NCBI GenBank assembly: GCA_018645005.1
Contig: JABGPJ010000103.1
Location: 9,481-54,953 of the forward strand
DNA from: Deltaproteobacteria bacterium
GTDB taxonomy: Bacteria > SAR324 > XYD2-FULL-50-16
Length of the DNA stretch: 45,473 nucleotides
Direction: 5' to 3'
The notes beneath the pieces were generated by a model. It saw only the letters and a list, made by a program, of their open reading frames with translations, ran no database searches and was not told the origin of the DNA. The translations under genes and the position numbers were made by a program. Below, one piece after another: positions 27,366 through 35,523 of the stretch. Numbering within the stretch: the first letter of the stretch is position 1; each line of letters begins with the position of its first letter.

Positions 27366-28856
27366 TTAACCTTGATAATCATAAAGTCGGAACAGGAAAA
27401 AGCGTCGCACCACTTTTCCAGCCCTGATCACCTCAATGGGCGGCAGCGCCTCCGCACGTTTAAAACCGTACTGTTTTACATTTCCAGGCGTATAGCGGCT
27501 GTCCGCTACGTAGATACCATTGGCACCTCTGGGAATACTCGCCAGCGTCCCTCTGCCCCAGATGTCATACTGTTCATTAACCGCTGTAATGGAATAGGCG
27601 GGGATGTGATTTGGGGTATAAAAACAAACAGGGGCGGCCATATTCAGTCTCCGGGTGAAAACCACGGTCGCCTTCTCTTTGGAGAGGCGGTCATATTCCA
27701 CCTGAATCTGGCGACCGGCTTCAGGCCAGCCATACAATTCATTGGTCACGTCCAGATGGGGCTCCATCTTCATTATCGGATAGATGGACTGCGTCAATAT
27801 CAACAAGGTAATAGCTGAGGAGAGCACGATGACCGGCGCCGGATGCAGAATTTTCGTCCACCAGCCGCCCGTGCGCCATTTTTTGTCCCAGAACCAGGGC
27901 AACGCACAGAACAACGTGGTATATCCCATCGCTGGCCAGTGGGGCTTACCAGTCGGTGACAAAGCGACGGCAATAGAAAAAACCAATAGATAAGGAACCG
28001 CCATCGTAAGCAGAAAAAGTGCCTTTTCATCTTTCTCTTTAAAGACCATTTTCCCCAGCTGGTACAACACCACAAGCGCAGCCAGAAAAGCCAGTGGGGA
28101 CAAATACCCCAACTGCCCGGCCAGAAAAATCTGTACCGGCTCCCAGGTAAATTGAAAACCCTGGTTGCGTTCCACCAGGTGATACCTGAAAGAGGGAAAT
28201 CCTCTCTGTATATTCCAGAAAATCACTGGTGAAAAGATCAGCAATCCTAGTAAAAATCCAAGCCAGGTCTTCATCCGCAACAACCAGAACCGGTGTTTCG
28301 CTGATAGAACCAGAAACAGACCGACACAACCGATTAGAGCCAACATATTATATTTACTCAACATCCCCAGACCCCAGACCACTCCCAGGGCAAACCAGAG
28401 ATTGCCGTTCCCGCTTTCCACAATCCGATAAAAAATGATCAGGGACAGCAACCAGAACAGAGAAAGGGGTGCATCCGGTAGTAACATGAAACTGCCAATC
28501 GAGAACAACGGTATGATGGAAAACAGCAGTGCCGCTCTAAAAGCGATGCGATCATCTCCATACAAGCGTCGGGTAAACTGGTAGATCAATACCAGAAACA
28601 GCGCTGCAATCAGTATCGGTCCAAGACGGACACCAAATTCGTTATGACCAAATATCGAGCTGAACAGCCAGCCGATCCAGCCTGTCATCGGCGGGTGATC
28701 CAGGTAGCTCCAATCGAGATGCTGTCCCCACTCCCAATAATAGGCCTCGTCATCTACGAGCCGCAGGTAGACAGCGAAAAACAGCCTGACAGCAGTTACA
28801 ATCGAGAGCAGGACTAGAAAACTTCGGTGACGTTGGAATGTTGATGTTTTTGACAT
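27366..28856 (-). CDS. GT39 ArnT/PMT-type membrane glycosyltransferase (copy 2)
   Basis: A 496-residue GT-C glycosyltransferase with about 11 membrane helices and a soluble C-terminal part. The catalytic acidic pair occurs in LVDDEAYYWEW, followed by DHPPMTGWIGW, the same motif as copy 1. The two proteins align along much of their N-terminal halves, including 'G..Y.VRL..IL', which indicates an old duplication. The ATG at 28856 is chosen; a TTG 36 bases upstream would add twelve polar residues. It is the first gene of the minus-strand run copy 2 - GT9 - copy 1 - lptF-like, with gaps of 41, 18 and 30 bases, and it is divergent from a GT2 gene that may make its lipid-linked donor. Confidence 0.85.
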   Translation of the reverse strand: MSKTSTFQRHRSFLVLLSIVTAVRLFFAVYLRLVDDEAYYWEWGQHLDWSYLDHPPMTGWIGWLFSSIFGHNEFGVRLGPILIAALFLVLIYQFTRRLYGDDRIAFRAALLFSIIPLFSIGSFMLLPDAPLSLFWLLSLIIFYRIVESGNGNLWFALGVVWGLGMLSKYNMLALIGCVGLFLVLSAKHRFWLLRMKTWLGFLLGLLIFSPVIFWNIQRGFPSFRYHLVERNQGFQFTWEPVQIFLAGQLGYLSPLAFLAALVVLYQLGKMVFKEKDEKALFLLTMAVPYLLVFSIAVALSPTGKPHWPAMGYTTLFCALPWFWDKKWRTGGWWTKILHPAPVIVLSSAITLLILTQSIYPIMKMEPHLDVTNELYGWPEAGRQIQVEYDRLSKEKATVVFTRRLNMAAPVCFYTPNHIPAYSITAVNEQYDIWGRGTLASIPRGANGIYVADSRYTPGNVKQYGFKRAEALPPIEVIRAGKVVRRFFLFRLYDYQG

Positions 28857-29198
28857 ATTCTGTTTCAAGCACTTTCTTCCGGTTATAATCAATCACTTGC
28901 AGCGGTGTTTATTCCACCTCTTTCGAGGCCAGTTTAATCGAAGAAAAGAAATACGGCAATTTCTTCATGGGTTATTTTTACTCAATCCAGCTTCTGCTGC
29001 GGCCTCCGAGGGCATAAATCATTTATGCGGTTTACCTTCAGGCACTGATTTATTATACTGCTGAAACACACAGCCGGATCTGCACAGAATGGTGCTGCCT
29101 GATTCAGATCATGAATCATATTAATTGGCCCCGCCAGGGTATCAACACTAGAGATCAAAAAACTGTGAACATCTTTGGCCGAAATGCCATAACAAAAA
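28857..29198. other. Divergent intergenic region upstream of GT39 and GT2 genes
   Basis: About 340 bases between two divergent glycosyltransferase genes, with no coding frame of merit. It must hold promoters for both directions. The one notable structure is the inverted repeat at 29012-29028, listed separately. Confidence 0.4.
29012..29028. promoter_or_regulatory. Perfect inverted repeat, possible operator
   Basis: GCATAAATCATTTATGC: two 7-base arms around a 3-base centre, near the middle of the divergent GT39/GT2 region. The symmetry would suit a dimeric repressor. No T tract follows, so it is not a terminator. Only the symmetry and location support a regulatory role. Confidence 0.25.
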
Positions 29199-30128
29199 AT
29201 GGAAATGCAGATGAATGCCTCACCCCCTCAAGTAGCAGTTTTGATTCCCTGCTATAACGAAGAGATTACCATCGGGAAAGTCATAGACGATTTTCGCAGG
29301 GAACTTCCAGAAGCAAGTATATATGTGTTTGACAATAACTCCACCGATCGAACGGCAGAAATCGCTGCAGAAAAAAATGTTGTTGTCATCAAAGAGAAAC
29401 GACAGGGGAAGGGATTTGTGATTGGTTCAATGTTCAAAAAGGTTGAAGCCGACCTTTTTGTGATGGTCGACGGTGATGACACCTATCCGGCTGAGTCAGT
29501 CCATAAATTGATGCAACCGGTCCTGAACGAAGATGCGGACATGACAGTCGGCGCTCGGCTCAACAAACCCAAATCCAAAGCCTTCAAGCCCTTGAATCTG
29601 TTTGGCAATTATCTGGTCGTCAAGCTCGTCAACAATATTTTTGACAGCAACATGACTGATATCATGTCGGGTTACCGGGTCTTCAACCGGAGTTTTGTCA
29701 AGAATATACCGCTGATCTCAAAGGGGTTCGAAGTTGAAACCCAATTGGTGATTCAATCTCTATATTACGACTTTAAGATCCAGGAGGTCGATATTGAGTT
29801 GAGAGAACGTCCGGATGGGTCCTTTTCCAAACTCAACGCCGTCAAAGACGGGATTCATGTTCTACTGACCATTGTCAACATTGCCAAGGCCTATCGACCT
29901 TTGTTTTTCTTCGGCATCATTGGTGGGTTCATTCTGTTGTGCGGGCTGATCCTGGGGGGTATTCCCATTACTGAATTCTTCCAGACCGGGATGATCACTC
30001 ATTTTCCAACCGCTATACTGGCTACCGGTCTCGTGCTCGTTTCAATGATATTTTTTGCCATCGGTCTGATCCTTGATACGATCAATTATCGAATCAAGGA
30101 AATCACCCAGATCATGATGAAACGTTGA
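29199..30128 (+). CDS. GT2 polyprenyl-phosphate sugar synthase-like protein
   Basis: A 309-residue protein with a GT-A catalytic domain (about 10-220) and two C-terminal membrane helices (about 230-255 and 268-295). Family 2 motifs are VLIPCYNEEITIGKVI, FDNNSTDRTAEIA, KRQGKGFVIGSMF and the metal-binding VDGDDTYP; SGYRVFNRSF is typical of the dolichyl-phosphate-mannose synthase (DPM1-like) branch. Such enzymes transfer a hexose from GDP-mannose or UDP-glucose to a polyprenyl phosphate. Divergent GT39 transferases could be the users, and manC downstream could supply GDP-mannose. Three ATGs within 16 bases (29199, 29205 or so, 29211) make the exact start uncertain. Confidence 0.87.
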   Translation: MEMQMNASPPQVAVLIPCYNEEITIGKVIDDFRRELPEASIYVFDNNSTDRTAEIAAEKNVVVIKEKRQGKGFVIGSMFKKVEADLFVMVDGDDTYPAESVHKLMQPVLNEDADMTVGARLNKPKSKAFKPLNLFGNYLVVKLVNNIFDSNMTDIMSGYRVFNRSFVKNIPLISKGFEVETQLVIQSLYYDFKIQEVDIELRERPDGSFSKLNAVKDGIHVLLTIVNIAKAYRPLFFFGIIGGFILLCGLILGGIPITEFFQTGMITHFPTAILATGLVLVSMIFFAIGLILDTINYRIKEITQIMMKR

Positions 30129-30251
30129 AAAAATGATAAGATTTCAGATGTCCGCTGTTTTGGCAGAATATTCGCATAGCCATCCAGGACGATAATTTAA
30201 AGCAGAAATCATTAGATCTGCTTCATATCAAACCGATTCGGGAAAGATGCT

Positions 30252-31193
30252 ATGACAAAAAAACACTGGACTATTCTGATTTTTTTAATCTTTATGATGG
30301 GTTGTTCAGCCCAGCGCCAATCAACATCACTCGTAAAAAGAGAGCGGAAGTTTTTTACCCCTGATAACTGGCAACAACCCATTGAGGGTAAGAGCTCTAT
30401 CCAGCCTGTGGCAGCGCCCAGATCTGTTCCGGAAACAGCGGTAGTCCAACCGGCTACCAAGCCAAAAAACAAACAATTTAAACCCGATTTTACAAGGCCA
30501 ACCACGAAAATAATGGCCAGTGCACCTCCAAAAACCACGACGAACAACGACGGTTTTCGGCCTGATTTCGCCAGTGCCGTCGCTCCATTGCCAGCAACAG
30601 CACCTGCAGCAAGGGTAGCAGGGAACTCCCGGGAACAGATGGATGGATATGCCTCATGGTACGGCCCGGGGTTTCACGGTAAAAAGACTGCTAATGGGGA
30701 AAGGTACAATCAAAATCAGATGACGGCCGCCCATAGAATTCTTCCGATGAATACATGGGTCCAGGTACACAACCTGGATAATAATCGGATTACGGTGGTA
30801 CGTATCAACGATCGTGGGCCGTACAAGAAAAACAGGATTATCGATCTAACCCGGAAAGCTGCTGAATCACTAAAGTTCAAAGATAAGGGAACCGCCCGGG
30901 TTTCGTTGAAGATATTACAGTACCCCAAAAACTATGACCCTTCAAAGGGACTTGATCCATACAAGCAGGTTGTGGTTCAGATAGCCGTCTTCAAGGGAGA
31001 ACAACGCGCCTATAATTTCAAAAATCAGCTCTCCCAGCGCTACGATCACATTCCATTTCTCATTGATGACCATAAGAAAAAGGCGTTTCATGTCATCGCC
31101 GGCCCATATGAGGAAAGGACCCAGGCGGTTAAAATCGCCAGAGCGCTGAAAGCGGAAGGAATCGATAATTTTGTCAGAAGTTATCGGAAATAA
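30252..31193 (+). CDS. rlpA: RlpA septal-ring lipoprotein with SPOR domain
   Basis: A 313-residue lipoprotein; the lipobox FMMGC places the acylated Cys at 18. A Pro/Thr-rich linker with two similar PDF patches (FKPDF, FRPDF) runs to about 130. The double-psi beta-barrel follows (132-222): GYASWYGPGFHGKKTANGE, with His161 in AAHRILPM and Asp187 in INDRGP, the residues needed for lytic transglycosylase activity in active RlpA. Residues about 238-313 form a SPOR domain, which binds denuded peptidoglycan at the septum. GGGAAAG precedes the ATG. It probably cleaves naked glycan strands during daughter-cell separation. Confidence 0.94.
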   Translation: MTKKHWTILIFLIFMMGCSAQRQSTSLVKRERKFFTPDNWQQPIEGKSSIQPVAAPRSVPETAVVQPATKPKNKQFKPDFTRPTTKIMASAPPKTTTNNDGFRPDFASAVAPLPATAPAARVAGNSREQMDGYASWYGPGFHGKKTANGERYNQNQMTAAHRILPMNTWVQVHNLDNNRITVVRINDRGPYKKNRIIDLTRKAAESLKFKDKGTARVSLKILQYPKNYDPSKGLDPYKQVVVQIAVFKGEQRAYNFKNQLSQRYDHIPFLIDDHKKKAFHVIAGPYEERTQAVKIARALKAEGIDNFVRSYRK

Positions 31194-31224
31194 CCACCGA
31201 ATTTACCCATAATCCATTGGAATC

Positions 31225-32010
31225 ATGATTTTAAAAGGGAGAAATAGACATCTGCTTAAACTGCTGCTGTTTTGCGGAATTATCAATTGCCTGTCGCTGG
31301 CAGGGATCAGTAATCGCATTTCAGCCCAGCCACGAATTGACTCCAGTGTTGAGTTCGTTGAATTCTGGAGTGACTACGAGTCTATTTTTCTCCTCTATCC
31401 CAATCTGGTCAAACAAATTTTCCTGAGCATTGTTGACCTGAAAGGAAACCAGCGGATTGCCACAAAGCATATCAGGAACGAAGTCCTGACATGTGGAGTC
31501 GGGTCAAACTCCCTTTCCGAATGCCGTCTGGATCAACTGAAATTGATCCGACGACAGCAAAAAATATCCAATAAGATCACCGTCCCTGTCAATATAACCA
31601 GTATTTCAGGGAAACCTTATAAAAAAAGTAAAAGTAGATATGTGCTCACTATTCGCTGGCAGCCGATTTTGTTTCACCCACCCGTAATTTCAGTCAAAAA
31701 TTTCTGCCGTTATCTGGGTTCTGCCAACGAATCAAAATACTATAAAGTGAAAAAGGGCCTGGACCAAATTCAAATTAACCCCGTTTTTGAAAACAAGGTC
31801 TCTGTGATTACCAGTAAGTCCCGGGCCCTCAATCTATTAAACCTGTACCGAAACCCGCCCGCTGATTACAAAGACACCTTCTTATTTCAGGTGGATGTAG
31901 CGCATATGAAGCAGATCACCAACACGGCGATTTTCGATCTCTATCTCAAAGCAACCAGAGTTAAGATTAACTACCTGATGTTTCAGACCACTAAGGAGCT
32001 ATTATTGTGA
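31225..32010 (+). CDS. Secreted protein of unknown function upstream of manC
   Basis: A 261-residue protein with a signal peptide (basic start, LLKLLLFCGIINCLSLAGI, cleavage near ISAQP). The mature part has alternating short strands and a few Cys residues, and no motif I recognise. It lies 31 bases after rlpA and its stop overlaps the GTG start of manC (GTGA), so the three form one operon. It is probably periplasmic. A role in polysaccharide or cell-wall handling is suggested only by its neighbours. Confidence 0.7.
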   Translation: MILKGRNRHLLKLLLFCGIINCLSLAGISNRISAQPRIDSSVEFVEFWSDYESIFLLYPNLVKQIFLSIVDLKGNQRIATKHIRNEVLTCGVGSNSLSECRLDQLKLIRRQQKISNKITVPVNITSISGKPYKKSKSRYVLTIRWQPILFHPPVISVKNFCRYLGSANESKYYKVKKGLDQIQINPVFENKVSVITSKSRALNLLNLYRNPPADYKDTFLFQVDVAHMKQITNTAIFDLYLKATRVKINYLMFQTTKELLL

Positions 32011-33440
32011 GCAATGTAAGCCGACAAAACATGATCGGCATGATACTCGCCGGAGGAACCGGCACCCGTCTTTGGCCTTTCAGTCGAACCATGACCCCCA
32101 AACAATTTCTCAACCTGGGCTCAACCCACGAATCACTGTTACAGGAAACAATTCGACGACTGTTCCCGCTATTCGACACAGATAAAATTTATATTGTTGG
32201 TTCGGTTGTTCATGAAATAGAACTTCATCGTCAGATTGAACAGTTGATGCCGGATTTCCCCCTTGAAAATATCCTTCTGGAACCCAGAAGCCTCAATACT
32301 GCACCGGCGATACTCTGGGGTCTTACGCGCATTCCCAGGCAGGATTGGAAAAAGCCACTCGTTATTTTACCAGCCGACCATTTGATCCCTAAAAGCAAAC
32401 AGTTTTTAGAATATCTGGTAAAGGGAGCAGAACTTGTTCAGAAGGGCTGGATTGTTACTTTCGGAATTCAGCCGAATCGTCCGGATACCGGTTTTGGATA
32501 TATTAAGGCAGGTAAAGAGCTGAATCCCGGGCATCAGGTTGAAAGATTCGCCGAAAAACCCGATCTGGAAAGCGCAGAAGCCTATGTCTCTTCCGGCGAA
32601 TACAGCTGGAATGCCGGTATTTTTATGGCGACTCCGGAAACACTGGTCCAGGAGTATCGAAAACACTGCCCGGAAATGGTGGAGGCGTTCTTTCAAAACG
32701 GAAGTCCTCGGGAATTACTTCAGACCAAGGAAAAGGTTGAAGAGATCTTCGCCAGAGTCAAGCCGGACTCGTTTGATTACGCCATTTTGGAGCGGTCGGA
32801 AAAGGTGGCTGTGATCACAATGGACGTGGGCTGGAGTGATCTGGGTAGTTGGGAAGCGATCTACCAGAAAAGCGTCAAAGACGAAAAGGGCAATGTCACA
32901 CGGGGGAATGTTATTCTCCAGGATAGCGAAAACTGCCTTATTTTCTCAGACAAAAGACTGATTACCGGCGTCGGACTTAAGAATCTGATTATCATCGAGA
33001 CGAATGACGCCTTGCTTGCCTGTGATCTCAGCCGATCTCAGGATGTCAAAAAATTGGTGGAAACACTGAAAAGAGAAGACCGTTTTGAATACAAATTCCA
33101 TACAACGATCGTCAGACCCTGGGGAAATTCCTCCGTACTTTCAGAGGGGGCCGGTTTTCAGATCAAAAACATCACTGTGCTGCCAGAGCAACGAATCTCT
33201 TTACAGCGTCATTTTCATCGCACGGAGCACTGGGTAGTCGTTGCAGGAACAGCTGAAGTCATTCGAGGTGACGAGACCTTTTACCTGACCGAGAATGAAT
33301 CCACCTATATTCCAAAAACGATGAAACACAGGCTGACCAACCCCGGAAAAGCCCCTCTGGAAATTATCGAGGTGCAGATGGGAAGTTTTATCAGCGAAGA
33401 TGATATTGAGCGCTACGAGGATGATTTTGGCAGAGCCTGA
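32007..33440 (+). CDS. manC: Mannose-1-phosphate guanylyltransferase / mannose-6-phosphate isomerase
   Basis: A 477-residue bifunctional enzyme of the ManC/AlgA/CpsB type. The N-terminal pyrophosphorylase has LAGGTGTRLWPFSR with TPKQFL, ILPADH, FAEKPD and SYSWNAGIF-like SGEYSWNAGIF. The C-terminal cupin is a type II phosphomannose isomerase with the metal-binding QRHFHRTEHWVVVAGTAEV. It makes GDP-mannose from mannose-1-phosphate and, if the isomerase is active, converts fructose-6-phosphate to mannose-6-phosphate. The GTG start is supported by AAGGAG eight bases upstream and by the stop overlap with the preceding gene. The intrinsic terminator at its 3' end closes the operon. Confidence 0.95.
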   Translation: MSNVSRQNMIGMILAGGTGTRLWPFSRTMTPKQFLNLGSTHESLLQETIRRLFPLFDTDKIYIVGSVVHEIELHRQIEQLMPDFPLENILLEPRSLNTAPAILWGLTRIPRQDWKKPLVILPADHLIPKSKQFLEYLVKGAELVQKGWIVTFGIQPNRPDTGFGYIKAGKELNPGHQVERFAEKPDLESAEAYVSSGEYSWNAGIFMATPETLVQEYRKHCPEMVEAFFQNGSPRELLQTKEKVEEIFARVKPDSFDYAILERSEKVAVITMDVGWSDLGSWEAIYQKSVKDEKGNVTRGNVILQDSENCLIFSDKRLITGVGLKNLIIIETNDALLACDLSRSQDVKKLVETLKREDRFEYKFHTTIVRPWGNSSVLSEGAGFQIKNITVLPEQRISLQRHFHRTEHWVVVAGTAEVIRGDETFYLTENESTYIPKTMKHRLTNPGKAPLEIIEVQMGSFISEDDIERYEDDFGRA

Positions 33441-33461
33441 AAATCATCCTCTGTCGTTTTT
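33417..33461 (+). terminator. Intrinsic terminator overlapping the end of manC
   Basis: A perfect 12-base stem, GAGGATGATTTT (33417-33428) and AAAATCATCCTC (33440-33451), with an 11-base loop. A run of T (GTTTTT) ends at 33461. The left arm lies in the last manC codons and the stop codon spans the end of the loop and the first base of the right arm. This is the clearest rho-independent terminator in the window. Confidence 0.85.
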
Positions 33462-33469
33462 CCTGCCTA

Positions 33470-33568
33470 GGGTCGGTTCAAAAATTAATTGAAATTCTGT
33501 TTGCAAAATGTTCAGTGCTTTTAGGACTTTTGCAAATTGATTATGTGAAGTTATTTTTGAACGATCCC
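33470..33568. mobile_element. Palindromic MITE-like element, copy 1
   Basis: A 99-base element beginning GGGTCGGTTCAAAAATTA and ending TTTTTGAACGATCCC, which is nearly the reverse complement, so it could fold into a long imperfect hairpin. By hand alignment it matches copy 2 (33572-33670) at about 78 of 99 positions. It is preceded by CTA and separated from copy 2 by TTA, consistent with insertion at a TA-containing target. No transposase is encoded. The internal stem is less well paired than in copy 2, as if it were older. Confidence 0.7.
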
Positions 33569-33571
33569 TTA

Positions 33572-33670
33572 GGGTCGGCTCAAAAATTACTTGGCATTCT
33601 GTCAGCAAAATGTCCGGTCTTTATGGGACTTTTGCGGACAGTTTATGCCAAGTTATTATTGTACGATCCC
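33572..33670. mobile_element. Palindromic MITE-like element, copy 2
   Basis: A second 99-base copy, GGGTCGGCTCAAAAATTA through GTACGATCCC, followed by TTAG. The inner arms pair well: ACTTGGCATTCTGTC against GACAGTTTATGCCAAGT, and GCAAAATGTCC against GGACTTTTGC. Its right end touches the TAA stop codon of the minus-strand pal gene (33671-33673), so any message from pal runs straight into the hairpin. Together with the manC terminator it could isolate the two convergent units. MITE-like is a structural call; a REP-type or RNA element is possible. Confidence 0.7.
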
Positions 33671-34846
33671 TTAGTCACTGAAATCAGTTTCGGCCCGACG
33701 GTTTTTCTCCCAGGCAGTTTCGTTTTGCCTTGGATCCACTGGCTTTTCTTCGCCGTAGGAGATAACCGAAATATTCTCCTCCGACAGACCCAGACTGATC
33801 AGAAAGCGTTTCACAGTGAATGCCCTTCTCTCACCCAGAGCCAGATTGTATTCGTTAGATCCGCGCTCATCTGCATGACCGGAAACAACAACTTTTAGCT
33901 GATCCTTATTCTCCGCATCAGCGAAAGAGTTGATCAGTTTCGTCTTGAATTCCGATTTGAGATACGACTTGTCATATTCGAAGAGGACGTTTTCGATCAC
34001 AATTGCCACAAGCTCAGCAACCCGGGATTCTTCGGCAGCTTTTTCTGCAACCTTGGCAGCTACCTCCGCTTCTTTTGCAGCTTCGGCTTCCTGAGCGGCT
34101 TCGGTTTCCTGAGCAGCTTCGGCTTCCTGAGCAACTTCAGCTTTCTGAGCAGCTTCGGCTTCCGGAGCAACTTCAGCTTCCTGAGCCACTTCGGCTTCCG
34201 GAGCTACTTCAGCTTCCGGAGCTACTTCGGCTTCCTGAGCCACTTCGGCTTCCTGAGCCACTTCGGCTTCCGGAGCCACTTCAGCTTCCTGAGCCACTTC
34301 AGCTTCCGGAGCCACTTCAGCTTCCGGAGCGGCTTCGGCTACTTTAGCGACTTTGGCTACTTCAGTGGCTTCGGCTTCCTGAGCAGCTTCTTCGACAACC
34401 TCAGTCTGCTTTTCATCTGTCACACTGGTGCTAATTCCGCTGTAACTCTCTTTGCTAGCGGCATCCTTCAGATAAAGCAGAAAATATTTGTTTCTGCTGG
34501 ACGGAATGGCCGTATCCTGCGGAATCGAAAAAAGTAGATCACCGCTGATATTCACGGAGACCTCAGCAATTTTGTTACCCTTGCCAGAGCTGCTTGCTGT
34601 ACTCCCCCAGTAGAGGACGTACTGTCCAATTCCGGTGGGTTTGGGTGCATTATTCAATTTTAACAGGACATCACCAGCAACCTCATTTGCATCAGTGTCG
34701 GTATCTATGAAACTGAGCTTGATTTGATTCAGGAATTTGCTGTCCCAGGGCTTGACTGGCGCAGGCGGCGTACAGCTAGCCAAAAATAGAAAGGAGATCA
34801 TTAGGGCAAATGGGACCAGAGACCTTCGAAGAGTTTTAGAATCCAT
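33671..34846 (-). CDS. pal: Pal-like peptidoglycan-associated lipoprotein with Ala-Glu repeat linker
   Basis: A 391-residue outer-membrane lipoprotein. The lipobox LASC acylates Cys25. Residues about 35-145 form a beta-rich domain, Fn3-like by eye (YVLYWGS, NKYFLLYLKD). Residues about 150-270 are a repeat linker built of EVAPEA and EVAQEA units. The C-terminal OmpA/Pal domain (283-391) has the canonical GHADERGSNEYNLALGERRA, with the Asp and Arg that bind diaminopimelate, and ends WEKNRRAETDFSD. It anchors the outer membrane to peptidoglycan and should partner the TolB encoded upstream. A standard Pal is about 170 residues, so this one is more than twice as long. ATG 34846 is preferred over a GTG six bases upstream. 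It is about 3.6 kb from cpoB, outside the tol cluster proper. Confidence 0.9.
   Translation of the reverse strand: MDSKTLRRSLVPFALMISFLFLASCTPPAPVKPWDSKFLNQIKLSFIDTDTDANEVAGDVLLKLNNAPKPTGIGQYVLYWGSTASSSGKGNKIAEVSVNISGDLLFSIPQDTAIPSSRNKYFLLYLKDAASKESYSGISTSVTDEKQTEVVEEAAQEAEATEVAKVAKVAEAAPEAEVAPEAEVAQEAEVAPEAEVAQEAEVAQEAEVAPEAEVAPEAEVAQEAEVAPEAEAAQKAEVAQEAEAAQETEAAQEAEAAKEAEVAAKVAEKAAEESRVAELVAIVIENVLFEYDKSYLKSEFKTKLINSFADAENKDQLKVVVSGHADERGSNEYNLALGERRAFTVKRFLISLGLSEENISVISYGEEKPVDPRQNETAWEKNRRAETDFSD
34067..34330 (-). repeat. 18-base in-frame repeats in pal
   Basis: About 14-15 degenerate 18-base units encoding EVA-P/Q-EA, with P and Q alternating irregularly. Slippage by whole units would change the linker length without shifting the frame. 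Confidence 0.85.
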
Positions 34847-35232
34847 ATCCACTTATTCAAAAAAGTTTAAAATCAAACAATTATTAAGAAAAAAAACGAT
34901 CAGGCCGGTTAATTAGGACACTTTCCATTATTGGCATTTATTACGTTAATCACCACAGTCTGGCAACCTTTTTTTGAAAATATCAACTCTTGCCGATCCA
35001 GAAAGGCCCGGGTAGCAATCCAAAATCAGTGTACAGAATTATTTTACAGAACCCGTTATCCGGTCTTTTCGGGGAAATCGTCAGTCTTAACAAGCGTCAC
35101 TATATCGTTATCATCACTAAATGTAAATCGCTAATCTGGCAGCTCCAATTCATGAAAATACCTGCTTCTCTACTCCAAATTCGCCTCCAGGCATTCGCAA
35201 CAGCTTAAAGCCCAGCTTAAAAACTTGCTAAA
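34847..35232. other. Gene-poor stretch of about 385 bases upstream of pal
   Basis: AT-rich next to pal, which should hold the pal promoter. Two overlapping open frames near 34931-35208 have no ribosome binding site and unconvincing composition, so they are not called. No RNA gene or strong hairpin was seen. Confidence 0.4.
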
Positions 35233-35523
35233 ATGGGGTTAACTCTTATAGAATTTCTTGACGAGGAATCGAAAGAGATCATCTATCTTCACAGCGTCTC
35301 ACAGGCGATAACAATTATGCTTAAACTCATTGCCAGACTCTTCCCGCTGAGGGCTATCAAACTGTTTCTGAGGTTCCTGGCAAGCCTGGCCAGTGCAATT
35401 GTCATTGTCAGCGGATATCTTTTTTTCATCAGTAATAATGGAAGGGATAGGGAAGACGAGAACGCAATAGATAAAAGTGAGGACGACGATTACGAAAACG
35501 AACTGACAGAAGAGTCGGATTAA
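35233..35523 (+). CDS. Possible small membrane protein with acidic tail
   Basis: A 96-residue frame with one likely membrane helix (about 48-68, SLASAIVIVSGYLFFI) preceded by a basic amphipathic stretch (LKLIARLFPLRAIKLFLRF) and followed by a very acidic tail (DREDENAIDKSEDDDYENE). The basic-hydrophobic-acidic order looks like a real topology. There is no good ribosome binding site at 35233 or at the internal ATG near 35317. It overlaps the end of rnhB by four bases in convergent orientation. Function unknown; the call is tentative. Confidence 0.4.
   Translation: MGLTLIEFLDEESKEIIYLHSVSQAITIMLKLIARLFPLRAIKLFLRFLASLASAIVIVSGYLFFISNNGRDREDENAIDKSEDDDYENELTEESD

Noticed and set aside
33417-33670. 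CRISPR-like array, because of repeated units
   Set aside because: There are only two long units separated by three bases, each internally palindromic, with no spacers and no cas genes.
34003-34347. Plus-strand frame of Leu/Pro/Glu repeats opposite pal
   Set aside because: It is the antisense image of the Ala-Glu repeat in pal, with biased composition and no start signal.
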